A DNA stretch of 64,000 bases from Streptomyces broussonetiae (GTDB lineage Bacteria > Actinomycetota > Actinomycetes > Streptomycetales > Streptomycetaceae). The position numbers and the translations under genes are program-made. Of this stretch, positions 37,485 through 47,090 are shown piece by piece; the first letter of the stretch is position 1, and the number at the start of each line of letters is the position of its first letter. A model generated the notes under the pieces. The model was not told the origin of the DNA. It saw only the letters and a list, made by a program, of their open reading frames with translations, and ran no database searches. The stretch spans positions 372,001 through 436,000 of the forward strand of contig NZ_CP047020.1 of NCBI RefSeq assembly GCF_009796285.1. Direction: 5' to 3'.

Positions 37485-38663
37485 TCACTGGAGCACCTCG
37501 GTGCTTCGGCCAGCCGCGATCACGGTGCGGAAGAGGAACGCAAGGAGCAGCGCAACGGCGACCAGGAATCCGCTCGACCACAGAGGCCCGAGGTTCCCGG
37601 CCGCGGTGCTGAGGGTGGTCGCGGCGATGAGAGGGCCGACGGCGGCGCCCACGTTGAGCGCCGCGGTCGCGTACGAGCCGGCCAAGGTCGGGGCTCCCGC
37701 GGCTTCGTAAAGGACCCGCGTGATCAGGGTACTGCCCAGCGCGAAGGACAGGGCTCCCTGGATGAACACGAGGGCGAGCAGGGCGAGCGGCTTGTCGGCC
37801 AGCACGGCCAGGGCCGGCCAGCCGACGAGCAGCAGCGGGCCGCCGACCGCGATGACCGGACCGGGGTGCTGGTCGGACAGCCGACCGGCGACCGTGACTC
37901 CGGCGAAGGAACCGATACCGAAGAGCACCAGGGCGACAGAGATCCACAGTTCACTGAGCCCGGCGGTGCCGGTCACGACGGGGGCGAGGAAAGTGAAGCC
38001 GGCGAAGGTGGCCGCGTTCACCAGCGCACCGAGCAGCATCACCAGGAGCAACCTACGCCGTGCCAGCTGGGCGAGTTCCGCTCGCAGGGCTGGTCCGCCA
38101 GGCATCCGTTCCTTCGCCCGTCCCGCTGGGATTCCCTTCAGGATGCCGAGAGCTGCAGGCAGGCAGAGAGCGGCGACAGCCCAGAATGTGGCACGCCAGC
38201 CGAGCAGCGTGCCGAGCACCGACCCACCCGGGACACCGGCAATCGTGGCGGTCGTCGTGCCTGACAGCAGCACGGCCAGCGCACGCCCCTTCTTGTCAGG
38301 CGAGACCAGGGTGGTGGCAGCCGCCAAGGCGACGGCGAGGAACCCCGCGTTTGCGAGCGCGGCGACGAACCGAGTGGCAAACAGGACCGGGAAGCTGGTG
38401 GTGATGGCGCCCACGGCGTGGGCTGCCGCGAAAGCGAGGATGAACCCGAGCAGGCTGGAGCGCCTGGACCACCTACGGGCAAGTGCGGCCACAAGAGGGG
38501 CACCGACGATCATGCCGATTGCGAAGGCCGAGGTGAGCACGCCTGCTGTCCCGACAGTGACGTTGAGATCGGAGGCGATGTCCGGCAAAAGGCCGGCGAG
38601 CATGAACTCCGAGGTGCCCATGGCGAAGACGGCCACGGCAAGCAGATACAGCGGAAGAGACAT
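37485..38663 (-). CDS. cmlR: Chloramphenicol-type MFS exporter (CmlR/Cmx group)
   Basis: 392 residues, 12 predicted TM helices. The sequence follows the CmlR group closely: LYLLAVAVFAMGTSEFMLAG, TSAFAIGMIVGAPLVAALAR, TRFVAALANAGFLAVAL, LLSGTTTATIAGVPGGSVLG, LGALVNAATFAGFTFLAPVV, GALSFALGSTLITRVLYEAA, YATAALNVGAA. Exporters of this group give chloramphenicol resistance by drug/H+ antiport. The frame is open 21 codons upstream (an earlier ATG at 38726), but MSLPLYL matches the family start. Alternative substrates cannot be excluded. Confidence 0.85.
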   Translation of the reverse strand: MSLPLYLLAVAVFAMGTSEFMLAGLLPDIASDLNVTVGTAGVLTSAFAIGMIVGAPLVAALARRWSRRSSLLGFILAFAAAHAVGAITTSFPVLFATRFVAALANAGFLAVALAAATTLVSPDKKGRALAVLLSGTTTATIAGVPGGSVLGTLLGWRATFWAVAALCLPAALGILKGIPAGRAKERMPGGPALRAELAQLARRRLLLVMLLGALVNAATFAGFTFLAPVVTGTAGLSELWISVALVLFGIGSFAGVTVAGRLSDQHPGPVIAVGGPLLLVGWPALAVLADKPLALLALVFIQGALSFALGSTLITRVLYEAAGAPTLAGSYATAALNVGAAVGPLIAATTLSTAAGNLGPLWSSGFLVAVALLLAFLFRTVIAAGRSTEVLQ

Positions 38664-38948
38664 CGAGTGGCTCCGGGGCGAGGAGAAGCACGACAAGGTC
38701 ATCTCGTCACCGCGGCCAGCCCTCAAGGGCGCCCTCGTTACACCGCAGAACGCGGCGCGACGGCACGTCTAGGAGCTCAGTGGTTCAGGGGGCTGACGGC
38801 ATGTGACCGAAAGCCCCCACCCTGTCTGACTCAGGACTCGACATGACCTGCACGCTACCCGACCACTGTCCGTCGAGGCACCTTGGTTTCATCGATGTTG
38901 GCCTGTGTCACCAACGTCATGTCCCGCAACAGCCAGGCCACTGTCGTC

Positions 38949-39760
38949 AGTTGCGGACGACGAGATCGGCGAGGCCCTCGAACTTCTCTGGGGCGCGGCG
39001 GTCAACACCTGGAATTCCCGCCGGTCGGGGGTGCTGTCCTGGCTCGGGTGGTGCCGTGAGCGAGGCTACGAGGGGCCGATGGTCCCAGCCTGGGCGAAGC
39101 GGCTGGCGGTGCCGGACTCCGAGACCCCGGCCCGTTCGAAGATGGCCGTCGACCGGCTGATCGCGCGCAGGGAGGTGCACCTGCGGGAGCAGACGCTGTG
39201 GCGGATGCTCTACGAGACCGCCGGGCGGTCCAAGGAGATCCTAGGCGTCAACATCGAGGAGCTGGACTACGCCGGGCGTCGTTGCCTGGTCAAGGCCAAC
39301 GGTGCCCGGACCAAGGCCCGCCGCCGGGGCCAGTCACGCGAGGACTACGTGCTGGAGACCGTGTACTGGGACGCCGGCACCGCCCGGCTGCTGCCCCGGC
39401 TGCTCAAGGGCCACACCCGCGGGCCGGTGTTTGTCACCCACCGCCGCCCGGGGCCGGGCAAGGTCGTCAGCCCCGCGACGTATGCCCGGACACCCCGGGC
39501 TGGCCCGGCTTTCGTACGGGCAGGCCCGCGCCCTGCTCGACGAGCACACCGCCCTGTGCGGGCCGGGTACGGGCTGGGACCTGCACGAGTACCGCCATTC
39601 CGCCCTGACCCACCTCGGCGAGCAGGGTGCCTCGCTGTTGATGCTGATGGCGAAGTCCCGGCACAAGAAGCCGGAGAACATCCGCCGTTACTTCAAGCCG
39701 TCCCCGGAGGCGATCTCCGAGCTGACCAGCCTGCTCGCCCCCGGCGACGCCCGCCGTTGA
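38949..39760 (+). pseudogene. Tyrosine recombinase/integrase, broken
   Basis: The N-terminal DNA-binding domain begins abruptly at [20 protein letters not shown] and has [19 protein letters not shown]. The catalytic domain has Arg in [12 protein letters not shown], then a frame change near 39485, then [35 protein letters not shown] with the Tyr nucleophile, and LLAPGDARR at the stop. A similar C-terminal tail occurs alone at 54602-54649. The 5-prime part is missing. Confidence 0.7.
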
Positions 39761-39806
39761 CCGCCTGTGCAGGGCAGGGTAGGGCCGGCCCGCAGGGGCG
39801 GGGCGT

Positions 39807-40742
39807 TCAGCGCGGAATCACCCAGCCCGGTGCCCAGGTCCCGGCGGCGTCGTGGGCGGCCGTCGTGGCGGCCAGGTGGGTGCGGAGGGTGGCCAGCGCT
39901 GGGTTGGGGTTGTCGCGGTGCCAGAGGAGCGAGTGCGGGTAGACGGGCGTCGGGTCGGTCACCGGGATGCGGCGCAGGCCGTGGTCGGCGGGCCAGATGA
40001 GGCGGGTGGGCTCGCCGATGAAGGTGGCAAGGGCCGGTGTGTCGGCGATGGTGTCGAGGAGCGCGTCGGTGCCGAAGTTGGGGCCGGTGGCCTCGATGGT
40101 GAGGCCGAACTCGGCGACGAGGTCGTCGTAGTAGGCGGCCCACTCGGTGCCGGGGGCGATGCCGGGCATCCAGATCCGGTGCCCGACGAGTTGGGCGAGG
40201 GTCACCGACCGGGCGCCTGCCAGTGCGTGGGCGGGGCCGGTGAGGAGTTGGAGCGGCTCGTCGAGCACCCGGACGGAGGCGATGTCCTCGGGAAGGGGTC
40301 GGCCGGGCGCGGCGACGGCGCGGAAGGACGCGTCGATCGCACCGGAGCGAATGGCAGTGACGGCCGTCTCGATGTCGAACAGCATCATCACATCGAGGTC
40401 GATCTCGGGGTGTGCCCGGTGGAAGGCGCGCAGCAGGCCCGACTGCGCGCTGCGCGAGGCGAGCACGTCGACGCGCAGCGGGCGGCGGCCAGGGCGCACG
40501 GACGCGCCCGCGCGCTCGGCGACGCGCAGCAGCTCGCGTGCGTGGGGCAGGAACGCCTGCCCATCGATGGTGAGCTCGGCGCCGCGTGGGGCGCGGGTGA
40601 ACAACCGCACGCCGAGGGTGCGCTCCAGCGTGGCGATGCGTCTGGAGACGGCCTGCTGGGTGATCGACAGGTCGGTGGCGGCTTTCTGGAACTGGCCCGC
40701 TTCCGCGACGGCGACGAAGGTACGTACTGCTTCGAGATCCAC
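39807..40742 (-). CDS. LysR-family regulator
   Basis: 311 residues. [43 protein letters not shown]. The effector domain occupies 90-300. GTG at 40742 aligns with the family start; the open frame upstream is not typical. Divergent from an MFS gene, which it probably controls. Confidence 0.9.
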   Translation of the reverse strand: MDLEAVRTFVAVAEAGQFQKAATDLSITQQAVSRRIATLERTLGVRLFTRAPRGAELTIDGQAFLPHARELLRVAERAGASVRPGRRPLRVDVLASRSAQSGLLRAFHRAHPEIDLDVMMLFDIETAVTAIRSGAIDASFRAVAAPGRPLPEDIASVRVLDEPLQLLTGPAHALAGARSVTLAQLVGHRIWMPGIAPGTEWAAYYDDLVAEFGLTIEATGPNFGTDALLDTIADTPALATFIGEPTRLIWPADHGLRRIPVTDPTPVYPHSLLWHRDNPNPALATLRTHLAATTAAHDAAGTWAPGWVIPR

Positions 40743-40760
40743 GCCGACCCACCTTAGTGA

Positions 40761-40775
40761 ACAACTGATTGTTGT
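40761..40775. promoter_or_regulatory. Likely LysR operator
   Basis: The 140-bp gap between the LysR and MFS genes contains the inverted repeat ACAAC-TGATT-GTTGT. More GTTGT-type half sites follow at 40797-40812. Such dyads are typical LysR sites. Confidence 0.5.
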
Positions 40776-40882
40776 GGATTGCTGGCGGGTCAGTTGTTTG
40801 ACCTGCTGTTGTCCTGCCCGCTTATCTCTCATCCGTCAACGTCAGTTTGTTCGGGTGGGACCTCAAGGGGAGTGCGCTGAGC

Positions 40883-42127
40883 ATGGTGGGCAGGAGACGG
40901 TTGGGCCGGCAGTTCGGCTGGCTGTGGGCGTCATATGCGGTGAGCGCATATGGGTCCGGTCTGGGGTTCGGGGCGTTGCCGCTGATCGCTGTGCTGGTGC
41001 TGCATGCCGGATCCGCTGAGGTGTCTGCGCTGTCCGCGGTGGGGCCTGCGGTGGGTGCGCTGATCGCGGTGCCGCTCGCGCCGTGGGTGGAGTTCCGGCG
41101 CAAGCGCCCGGTCATGATCATGATGGACCTGGCCCGGTTTGCGGCCATAGCGACGATCCCCGTCGCCTACGCCCTCGGATGGCTCAGTTTCGTCCAACTG
41201 CTCGTGATCTCGGCCGTGGTCGCCGCAGCCAAGATCGCCTTCAACGCGGCCAGCGGCGCCTACCTCAAGGCCCTCGTCCGGCCGGATGACCTGCTCGTCG
41301 CCAATGCGCGGTTCGAGTCCACGAACTGGAGCTCCATCGCGGTGGGGCCACCGCTGGGCGGGGCGGCGATCGGCCTGTTCGGGCCGGTCACGACCGTGGT
41401 GGCCGACGCGCTCAGCTACCTGCTCTCCGCATTGGGCATCACCGCGATCCGCGGCCAGGAAGAAGCAGCGCGAACGACCGACAAGGGCCCGGTCCGGGCG
41501 GGCGCACTGCTCGACGGCTGGCGACACCTCATGGGGCATCCCGGTTTGCGGGCGCTCTACCTCAACAACATGCTCGTCGGCGGTCTGATCATGGCCACCG
41601 AGCCGCTGCTGGCCGTGCTCCTGCTTCGCCAGCTCGGTTTCCCGCCCTGGCAGTACGGCCTCGCCTTCGCCGCGCCCTGTGTCGGCGGACTCATCGGCTC
41701 CCGGCTGGCCCACCGTGTCGTGGTCCGCTACGGCCAGCACGCGGTCTTCCGGATCGTCGGCACCCTGCGCGCCATCTGGCTGATCGGCCTGGCCTTTGTC
41801 CGTCCCGGCGTCGTCGGTCTCGTCACTGTGATGGCCGTCGAGCTGGCCATCATCATCAACATGAGCCTGTACAGCCCGGTGCTCGCCACCTACCGGCTCG
41901 AACACACCCCCAAGCATCTCGTCGCCCGCACCCTGTCGGCCTGGTCGATCGGCCAGCAGGCCTCCATCGCCATCCTCACCGCACTCGCCGGGCTGCTCGC
42001 CGACGTCACCAGCCCACGCACCGCTCTCACGGTCGCAGGACTGCTCATCCTGACCACACCGCTCCTGCTTCCCCGACAGGACCAGACGTCGCAGCACAAG
42101 CCCGAACTGTCCCGCAGCCACTCATGA
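40883..42127 (+). CDS. MFS transporter
   Basis: 414 residues with ~12 TM segments; the loop after TM2 has EFRRKRPVMIMMDLARF, and the start of the second half is LYLNNMLVGGLIMATEPLLA. It resembles the enterobactin-exporter/macrolide-efflux type of MFS proteins. ATG at 40883 after AGGGGAG; a TTG at 40847 is in frame but less likely. Substrate unknown; its partner is the divergent LysR regulator. Confidence 0.85.
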   Translation: MVGRRRLGRQFGWLWASYAVSAYGSGLGFGALPLIAVLVLHAGSAEVSALSAVGPAVGALIAVPLAPWVEFRRKRPVMIMMDLARFAAIATIPVAYALGWLSFVQLLVISAVVAAAKIAFNAASGAYLKALVRPDDLLVANARFESTNWSSIAVGPPLGGAAIGLFGPVTTVVADALSYLLSALGITAIRGQEEAARTTDKGPVRAGALLDGWRHLMGHPGLRALYLNNMLVGGLIMATEPLLAVLLLRQLGFPPWQYGLAFAAPCVGGLIGSRLAHRVVVRYGQHAVFRIVGTLRAIWLIGLAFVRPGVVGLVTVMAVELAIIINMSLYSPVLATYRLEHTPKHLVARTLSAWSIGQQASIAILTALAGLLADVTSPRTALTVAGLLILTTPLLLPRQDQTSQHKPELSRSHS

Positions 42128-42218
42128 GGCACCACAACTTGCCACCCGCAGACCGCAGCCGGTCCGCCGGTGCGTGTCCGCTTCGACCTGGCACACCACC
42201 GTTTAAGGAGAACTCGCG

Positions 42219-42269
42219 TGAACACTGCCCCCGTGCTTGACCCCACCCATACCGCTCTTCTGAGGTAGC
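42219..42269 (+). pseudogene. Possible isochorismatase-like N-terminal remnant
   Basis: After AAGGAG a GTG frame reads VNTAPVLDPTHTALLR and stops. DPTxTALL is the usual opening of isochorismatase-family hydrolases (followed by VMDxQ). Only 16 codons remain. From 42270 to 42454 I see no gene, only the palindrome CCCAATATTGGG at 42414-42425. Confidence 0.35.
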
Positions 42270-42454
42270 CGTTGGGACGTAACCGGGACGCGCTCACTGC
42301 TCCGGCGGCCGCAGCGAGTCGCCCGCTGGGAGATCAACAGCGCAGCGCTGTGACGCGCCATGGAGCACCTGAGCACGCGTTCCGGAGAGATCGAGTAAGA
42401 GACTAAGGGCTGTCCCAATATTGGGCAGGCCGCCGCAGGAGGACAATCGCGCTC

Positions 42455-42865
42455 ATGGCTGACGTCGTCCTCTTCGATCCCGCTCACCTCTCTGGAGTCC
42501 TCGACCTGTGTCGTAGTGAGGGATGGTCCACCTTCCCTGCCAACCCCGAGCGGGCCAAGGCCAGCCTGACGGCACCGGGCGTGCTGGCGCTCGTCGCGGT
42601 TGAAGGCACGCGAGTTGTCGGCTTTGCGCAAGCCCTGACCGATGGTGTCGCACAGGCACACCTGTCACTGCTTGCCACGGCTCACGATCACCGTCGCGAA
42701 GGTATCGGCCGCAGTCTGGTTCAGGAGACTCTTCGCCGCTGCGGAGCCATGCGCATGGACCTGGTCACGGACACCGCAGAAGAGTTCTACGCCGCACTCC
42801 CACACCGCAGGTTTCACGGCTTTCGCATCTACGGAGACGTTCAACCGTCCGGTGGGACTTCGTGA
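42455..42865 (+). CDS. GNAT N-acetyltransferase
   Basis: 136 residues, near normal length. Acetyl-CoA loop in DHRREGIGRSLVQETL, closing EEFYAALPHRRFHGFRIY. ATG preceded by GGAGGA. The stop TGA ends at 42865, one base before the IS481 end, so the native tail may have been trimmed. Confidence 0.8.
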   Translation: MADVVLFDPAHLSGVLDLCRSEGWSTFPANPERAKASLTAPGVLALVAVEGTRVVGFAQALTDGVAQAHLSLLATAHDHRREGIGRSLVQETLRRCGAMRMDLVTDTAEEFYAALPHRRFHGFRIYGDVQPSGGTS

Positions 42866-44842
42866 TGTCCGATCCCGGTAGATGCTTGACAGTTCGGTCC
42901 CAGCTGATGGTTGACAGTGGCCGTGATCGGCTTTTCTGTGCGTGTCGTTGCGGCGCGTGTGGGGAGGCCGGGATTGGCGCTGGTGGAGTTGTCGGTTGTC
43001 GAGCAGAGATACCGGGCTGTCCTGGCCGTGCTGGCGGGAGCGACGGTGACCGAGGTCGCCGCGTCGCTTGGGGTGTCCCGGCAGACGGTCAGCGGCTGGA
43101 AGTCCCGCTATGAGACCTCCGGTCTGGCCGGGTTGGCGGATCGTTCGCGCAAGCCGGCGTCGTGTCCGCATCAGGCCTCTGCCGAGGTGGAGACGGCCGT
43201 GTGCGAGCTGCGGCGCAAGCACCCGAAGTGGGGTCCGCGGCGGATCGCGCATGTGCTGGAGCGGTCCGGGGCGGTGAGCCCGGTGCCGTCGCGGATGACT
43301 GTGTATCGGATCCTGGTCCGTCACGGCCTGGTGGAGCCGGGGGTGCGGCGCCGGAAGCGGTCGGATTACAAGCGCTGGCAGCGGGACCGGCCGATGCAGC
43401 TGTGGCAGATGGACATCGTTGGCGGCGTGATGCTGGTCGACCCGGTGACCGGGGAGCTGACCGAGGCCAAGGTCGTGACCGGGGTGGACGACCATTCCCG
43501 GTACTGCGTGATCGCGTCGGTGGTCGAGCGGGCGACCGGGAGGGCGGTGTGTGCGGCCTTCGCCCGGGCCTTGCAGGCGTTCGGGGTGCCGGAGGAGGTG
43601 CTGACGGACAACGGCAAGCAGTTCACCGACCGGTTCGGGCAGGGCGGTGAGGTGCTGTTCGACCGGATCTGCCGGGAGAACGGGATCGCGCACCGGCTCA
43701 CCCAGCCGGCGTCGCCGACCACGACGGGCAAGGTCGAGCGGTTCCATCAGACGCTGCGGCGTGAACTCCTCGACGACTGCGGTGCGTTCGAGAGCATCGA
43801 AGCGGCTCAGGCGGCGCTGGATGCGTGGGTGGAGGAATACAACTCCATGCGGCCGCACCAGGCGCTGGACATGCAGTTCCCGGCGGACCGGTTTACCCCG
43901 GTTGCTGAGCAGGAGCGGGACGTCCTGGGCCTGAGGGTGCCCGGAGTGCTCGCGCTGGTGCCGCACCAGCGGACGGCCCCTGCGGTGACGTCGGAGCCGG
44001 CCGAAGCGCCGCCTGCCCCTGCCCCTCTTCCCGAGGCGGTGCAGGTGGACGAGGGCGGGCCGGTGGAGTTCGAGCGGGTGGTGCCTGCGAGTGGGAATCT
44101 GCAGGTCGCGGGCAAGCAGTTCTGGCTTGGACCGGCCCGCTCAGGGCTGACGGTGACCTTCTGGGCGGACACCTCGGTGATCCATCTGCTGATCGCCGGG
44201 GCGCGGATCAAGACCGTGCGGTCGCACTTGTCTGTGGCGGATCTGGGACGGCTGGCCGCCCGGGGCGGACGTGCGGCCGGGCCGGCACCGCTTCCGGCCG
44301 GTGAGGGGGCGGCGTTCGAGGTGGACCGGGTCGTGAACAACAGCGGCCTGGTCGGCCTGGGCGGGCACCAGGTGCTGGCAGCGGAGATCCTCGGCGGCCG
44401 CCAGGTGGGCATCCGGATCGATGACGAGACGCTGTCGTTCTTCGATCCGTCCTCGCGGGAACTGCTGAGGGTGCGGCCCAACCCGCTGACCGGCGAGGAA
44501 GTGCGCAGGCTGCGGGGCTTGCGTCCGGCCGGACCGCCGCCGCGGCCGGGTATCGAGCCCGTGCGTGTGCAGCGGCGGGTCAGCGCGGTGGGCACGGTCA
44601 TGGTCTGCCGGCAGGTCGTGTCCCTCGGCCGCCCGTACGCAGGGCAGACCGTGACCGTGCACGTGTCGGACACGACGATCAGTGTCGAGCTGGACGGCCA
44701 GGTCCGGGTGATCCGGCGCACGACCGACGTCCCGGTCCGTAACGTGAAAGCGAACAAGCCCCACGGGGCTCCCTATGTTGTCTAGGTCCACCGTCAAGCA
44801 TCACCTGGGACCAGAACGTCAGGCATCAGCTGGGATCCGACA
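42866..44842 (+). mobile_element. IS481-family insertion sequence
   Basis: Long inverted ends: left begins TGTCCGATCCC, right complement TGTCGGATCCC. Each end holds an internal repeat (GGTCCCAGCTGATGGTTGAC-like), giving double terminal units. About 1.98 kb with one transposase gene. Confidence 0.82.
42911..44785 (+). CDS. IS481-family transposase, long type
   Basis: 624 residues. N-terminal HTH (YRAVLAVLAGATVTEVAASL, GVSRQTVSGWKSRYE), DDE core (MDIVGGVML, TDNGKQFTDRFG, GKVERFHQTLRRELLDD) and an unusually long C-terminal extension of ~270 residues with two beta-rich repeats (VPASGNLQVAGKQFWLGP; VSAVGTVMVCRQVVSLG). The first ~20 codons may be non-coding; the start is uncertain. It appears intact. 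Confidence 0.88.
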   Translation: MTVAVIGFSVRVVAARVGRPGLALVELSVVEQRYRAVLAVLAGATVTEVAASLGVSRQTVSGWKSRYETSGLAGLADRSRKPASCPHQASAEVETAVCELRRKHPKWGPRRIAHVLERSGAVSPVPSRMTVYRILVRHGLVEPGVRRRKRSDYKRWQRDRPMQLWQMDIVGGVMLVDPVTGELTEAKVVTGVDDHSRYCVIASVVERATGRAVCAAFARALQAFGVPEEVLTDNGKQFTDRFGQGGEVLFDRICRENGIAHRLTQPASPTTTGKVERFHQTLRRELLDDCGAFESIEAAQAALDAWVEEYNSMRPHQALDMQFPADRFTPVAEQERDVLGLRVPGVLALVPHQRTAPAVTSEPAEAPPAPAPLPEAVQVDEGGPVEFERVVPASGNLQVAGKQFWLGPARSGLTVTFWADTSVIHLLIAGARIKTVRSHLSVADLGRLAARGGRAAGPAPLPAGEGAAFEVDRVVNNSGLVGLGGHQVLAAEILGGRQVGIRIDDETLSFFDPSSRELLRVRPNPLTGEEVRRLRGLRPAGPPPRPGIEPVRVQRRVSAVGTVMVCRQVVSLGRPYAGQTVTVHVSDTTISVELDGQVRVIRRTTDVPVRNVKANKPHGAPYVV

Positions 44843-44913
44843 GCCGTCGCCTGGCCTTCTAAAACTGACGTTCATCGTTGACACCTGGGTCTCCGATCAC
44901 TACGGAGATCCAC

Positions 44914-44979
44914 ATGCCGAAGTCCACGCCCACCACCCCGCCGCTTGACCGTGAGGCCAAGCGGCGTGTGCTGATCTGA
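44914..44979 (+). pseudogene. Transposase N-terminal relic
   Basis: MPKSTPTTPPLDREAKRRVL then a stop: the usual opening of an actinomycete integrase-core (IS3/IS481-like) transposase. An end-like sequence TTCTAAAACTGACGTTCATC lies 55 bases upstream. Confidence 0.45.
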
Positions 44980-45009
44980 GTCTGTGAGGCATGCGGATCA
45001 GGGGGCGGC

Positions 45010-45147
45010 ATGGACGACTTGCACGTCAGTCGGTGGCGGAAGAACGGGCAGGATCGGCTCTACATCAATCTCGGCGGACCGCGGGGTCAAGCGGTGGCCT
45101 GGCTGAACTGCAAGAGGGGAGAGGTGCGGATTCCAGACGGTATGTAG
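45010..45147 (+). pseudogene. Truncated NERD-like protein remnant
   Basis: MDDLHVSRWRKNGQDRLYIN, LGGPRGQAVAWLNCKRGEV, then it is cut by the 32-bp IS110-type end at 45135 and stops at once. The start resembles nuclease-related-domain proteins. Confidence 0.45.
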
Positions 45148-45166
45148 GTGCCGGTTTGGGCCGGGC
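45135..45166 (+). repeat. IS110-type left end, solo copy
   Basis: A 32-bp sequence (AGACGGTATGTAGGTGCCGG onward) repeated exactly at 45768-45799, where it begins an IS110 element. The two copies are direct repeats around a 600-bp stretch with a secreted-protein gene. Confidence 0.75.
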
Positions 45167-45364
45167 ACGACGGATGCGACGGGGCTAGGGCTGTACGGGC
45201 TCGTCCGTCCGGGCTCGTCCGGGAAACTAGACTCCACGCATCCCCCTAAGGCACCGTGATACCGCTGCTCCACAGTCAGCCCGCGCCCGATGACCGCGTC
45301 GGGTCAGCAGACGGCGGAGCAGGCGTTCGCGTACTCGGAAGGCTTGCACCATGGAAGGGGACCC

Positions 45365-45769
45365 ATGCAGATCATCAAGGGCCGACTCGCGGCTAAGGCC
45401 GTCGGCCTCGTCGCCGCCGTCACCGGTGTCGCGGCGCTCACGACCGCACCCGCCCACGCGGAGACTATCGTCTGGCTGAGCAGCCCGAGCCACTGCGCCG
45501 GGGTCTACAAGTCGTGGCAGGTCGACATGGGCAAGACCGGCGTGCCCGACCTGTGCCCCGGCCCCAACGACCACCAAGACGCCATCATCGCGTACTGCTG
45601 GGTCAGAGGCGACGACATCGATAACGGCGGAAACGTCTGGTACTACACCGAGCGGGTGTACTACAGCTGGGAAGGTTGGCAGTACCACAGCGGATACCTC
45701 TACGGCGACTACGTCGACTCCAACAAGGAATTCCACGCCGGGCTCCAGCACTGTGGCTGGGGAAACTAG
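45365..45769 (+). CDS. Small secreted protein
   Basis: 134 residues. Signal peptide MQIIKGRLAAKAVGLVAAVT... with cleavage after AHA. The mature part (~102 residues) has four Cys (SHCAG, DLCPG, AYCWV, QHCGW) and is rich in Trp and Tyr (VWYYTERVYYSWEGWQYHSG). It should form a small disulfide-bonded outside domain. No family recognised. The last codons touch the IS110 left end at 45768. Confidence 0.75.
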   Translation: MQIIKGRLAAKAVGLVAAVTGVAALTTAPAHAETIVWLSSPSHCAGVYKSWQVDMGKTGVPDLCPGPNDHQDAIIAYCWVRGDDIDNGGNVWYYTERVYYSWEGWQYHSGYLYGDYVDSNKEFHAGLQHCGWGN

Positions 45770-45799
45770 ACGGTATGTAGGTGCCGGTTTGGGCCGGGC
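45768..45799 (+). repeat. IS110-type left end next to transposase
   Basis: Exact copy of 45135-45166. The ~105 bases from here to the transposase start form the non-coding left end where IS110 relatives encode part of their guide (bridge) RNA. Confidence 0.7.
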
Positions 45800-45873
45800 C
45801 TCGCTCGCACGTTGTCGTGGGTTGCCGGCCTGGCGCACCCTGGCCAGTAGTGCCTACATGTGCGGGAGGCCCG

Positions 45874-46242
45874 GTGTTTTCTGAGCGTACGAGCGTGGGG
45901 CTCGATGTGCACGCGCGAAGCGTGGTGGCGTGCGCGATCGACACGGTGACCGGGGAGCTGACCCGTTCCCGGCTCACGCCGCAGCATGCTGACGTCCTCG
46001 ACTGGCTCGGGCGGCTGCCCGGTCCGGTCGCGGTGGCTTACGAGGCCGGCCCGACCGGGTTCGGTCTGGCCCGAGCGCTTTCGGCGGCCCGGGTGCGCTG
46101 CGAGGTGCTCGCTCCCTCACGGTTGCAGCGTCCGGCCGCGGAGCGGGTCAAGACCGATGCGCGTGACGCGCTGCACCTGGGAGTATTTGTCATTCCTGAA
46201 GGGGTGGGTTCCGTCAAGGGTGGTATATCTGCTGGTTGTTAA
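45874..46242 (+). pseudogene. IS110-family transposase, N-terminal part
   Basis: SVGLDVHARSVVACAIDTVT (first Asp of the DEDD site), VAVAYEAGPTGFGLARALSA (Glu), KTDARDALHLG (Asp-x-x-Asp). After residue ~108 it runs into foreign sequence. The C-terminal Ser domain is missing. Confidence 0.8.
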
Positions 46243-46505
46243 TGGTTCTGGGCAGCGTTGACCAGCTCGCGGGCAACGGGTGAGGTCGGCGAGCGTGTAT
46301 GTGTACTGTGGGGTTGTGGGTGTCGCTCGTCTCCGCTGTGTGATGCAGGAGGGCAGGGCCAGGTCTCGCCTGCCGGTCATTCCTTCGCGGCGTGAAGCCG
46401 CATGGAGCGGTGCGACGTGCGGCAGGCGGGGTCAATCAAAACCGCGACCGCGCCGGGTGGGGGTCAGACAATTACCCGACCGCGCGCCTGCCGCCACCGA
46501 GCTGC

Positions 46506-46613
46506 TCACGCGGCCTTGCGGGCCAGGGCGCGGATGTGCCCGTCGCGCAGCCCGTAGGAGACCAGGGTGAGCAGTTTGCGGGCCGCGGCGATCTTCGCGT
46601 GGCTGTGACGTTG
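46506..46613 (-). pseudogene. IS110-family transposase C-terminal relic, inverted
   Basis: The minus strand reads HSHAKIAAARKLLTLVSYGL, RDGHIRALARKAA, stop. It faces the N-terminal piece at 45874, so it derives from another copy or an inversion. Confidence 0.55.
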
Positions 46614-46731
46614 TCCAGCGGCCCCGGCGTGACGTCTTCCAGCGGCCCCAGTTGATGAAGGTCCTGTGTCTCCGTGACGTCTTCAAGTGGCCCCGGGGGT
46701 TGGTTTGCGCCGGGACCACTTCAAGGGCTTC
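46605..46731. repeat. Tandem IS-end-like repeats and hairpin
   Basis: Three direct copies of GTGACGTCTTCCAGYGGCCCC (46605, 46629, 46674) followed by an inverted copy of CTTCAAGTGG near 46717. Multiple spaced end repeats are typical of IS21-like elements. No IS21 gene is adjacent. Confidence 0.5.
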
Positions 46732-46856
46732 TTACCCTTTTGTTCCGGGGGCTCGGGGCGTTGGCTTTATCGGTGAGTCCTGACACCGGTTGTCGATCGG
46801 CGGCGACACCGCCCGATGTTGGCGGAGAGTGATATCGCCGAGTTTTGACACCACTT

Positions 46857-47081
46857 GGGGGCTTGCTTCGAGGCTCACTTCGGCCGCTGCGGCAGTTCAC
46901 CCTGGCCAACTCGCATCATCCGAACCACACGATCCAGACCCGGACCCTGCACGCCTACCTGCGCTGGCGGAACAAAAATGCCCGCCACCCTGACGTCCTG
47001 GCCGCCCAGTGCAAGGAACGCGCCCGCATCCGCAGCGAGAAGAGCCTTCGCTGGGGAGGCCGACCCCCGCTCGTTGCCTGA
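46857..47081 (+). pseudogene. Transposase C-terminal relic (IS630-like)
   Basis: Reads RTLHAYLRWRNKNARHPDVL, AAQCKERARIRSEKSLRWGG and stops. The helical tail with an RWRN motif resembles IS630-type transposases. The catalytic core is missing. Confidence 0.4.
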
Positions 47082-47090
47082 TCAAGCAGC

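Noticed and set aside
38664..38830. Leader-peptide attenuator before the cmlR-like gene
   Set aside because: Short frames and GC-rich dyads exist, but no convincing leader peptide with paired alternative hairpins could be shown by eye.
46605..46694. Short spaced repeats as a CRISPR array
   Set aside because: Only three imperfect units with unequal spacing (24 and 45 bases) and no cas genes; better explained as IS ends.
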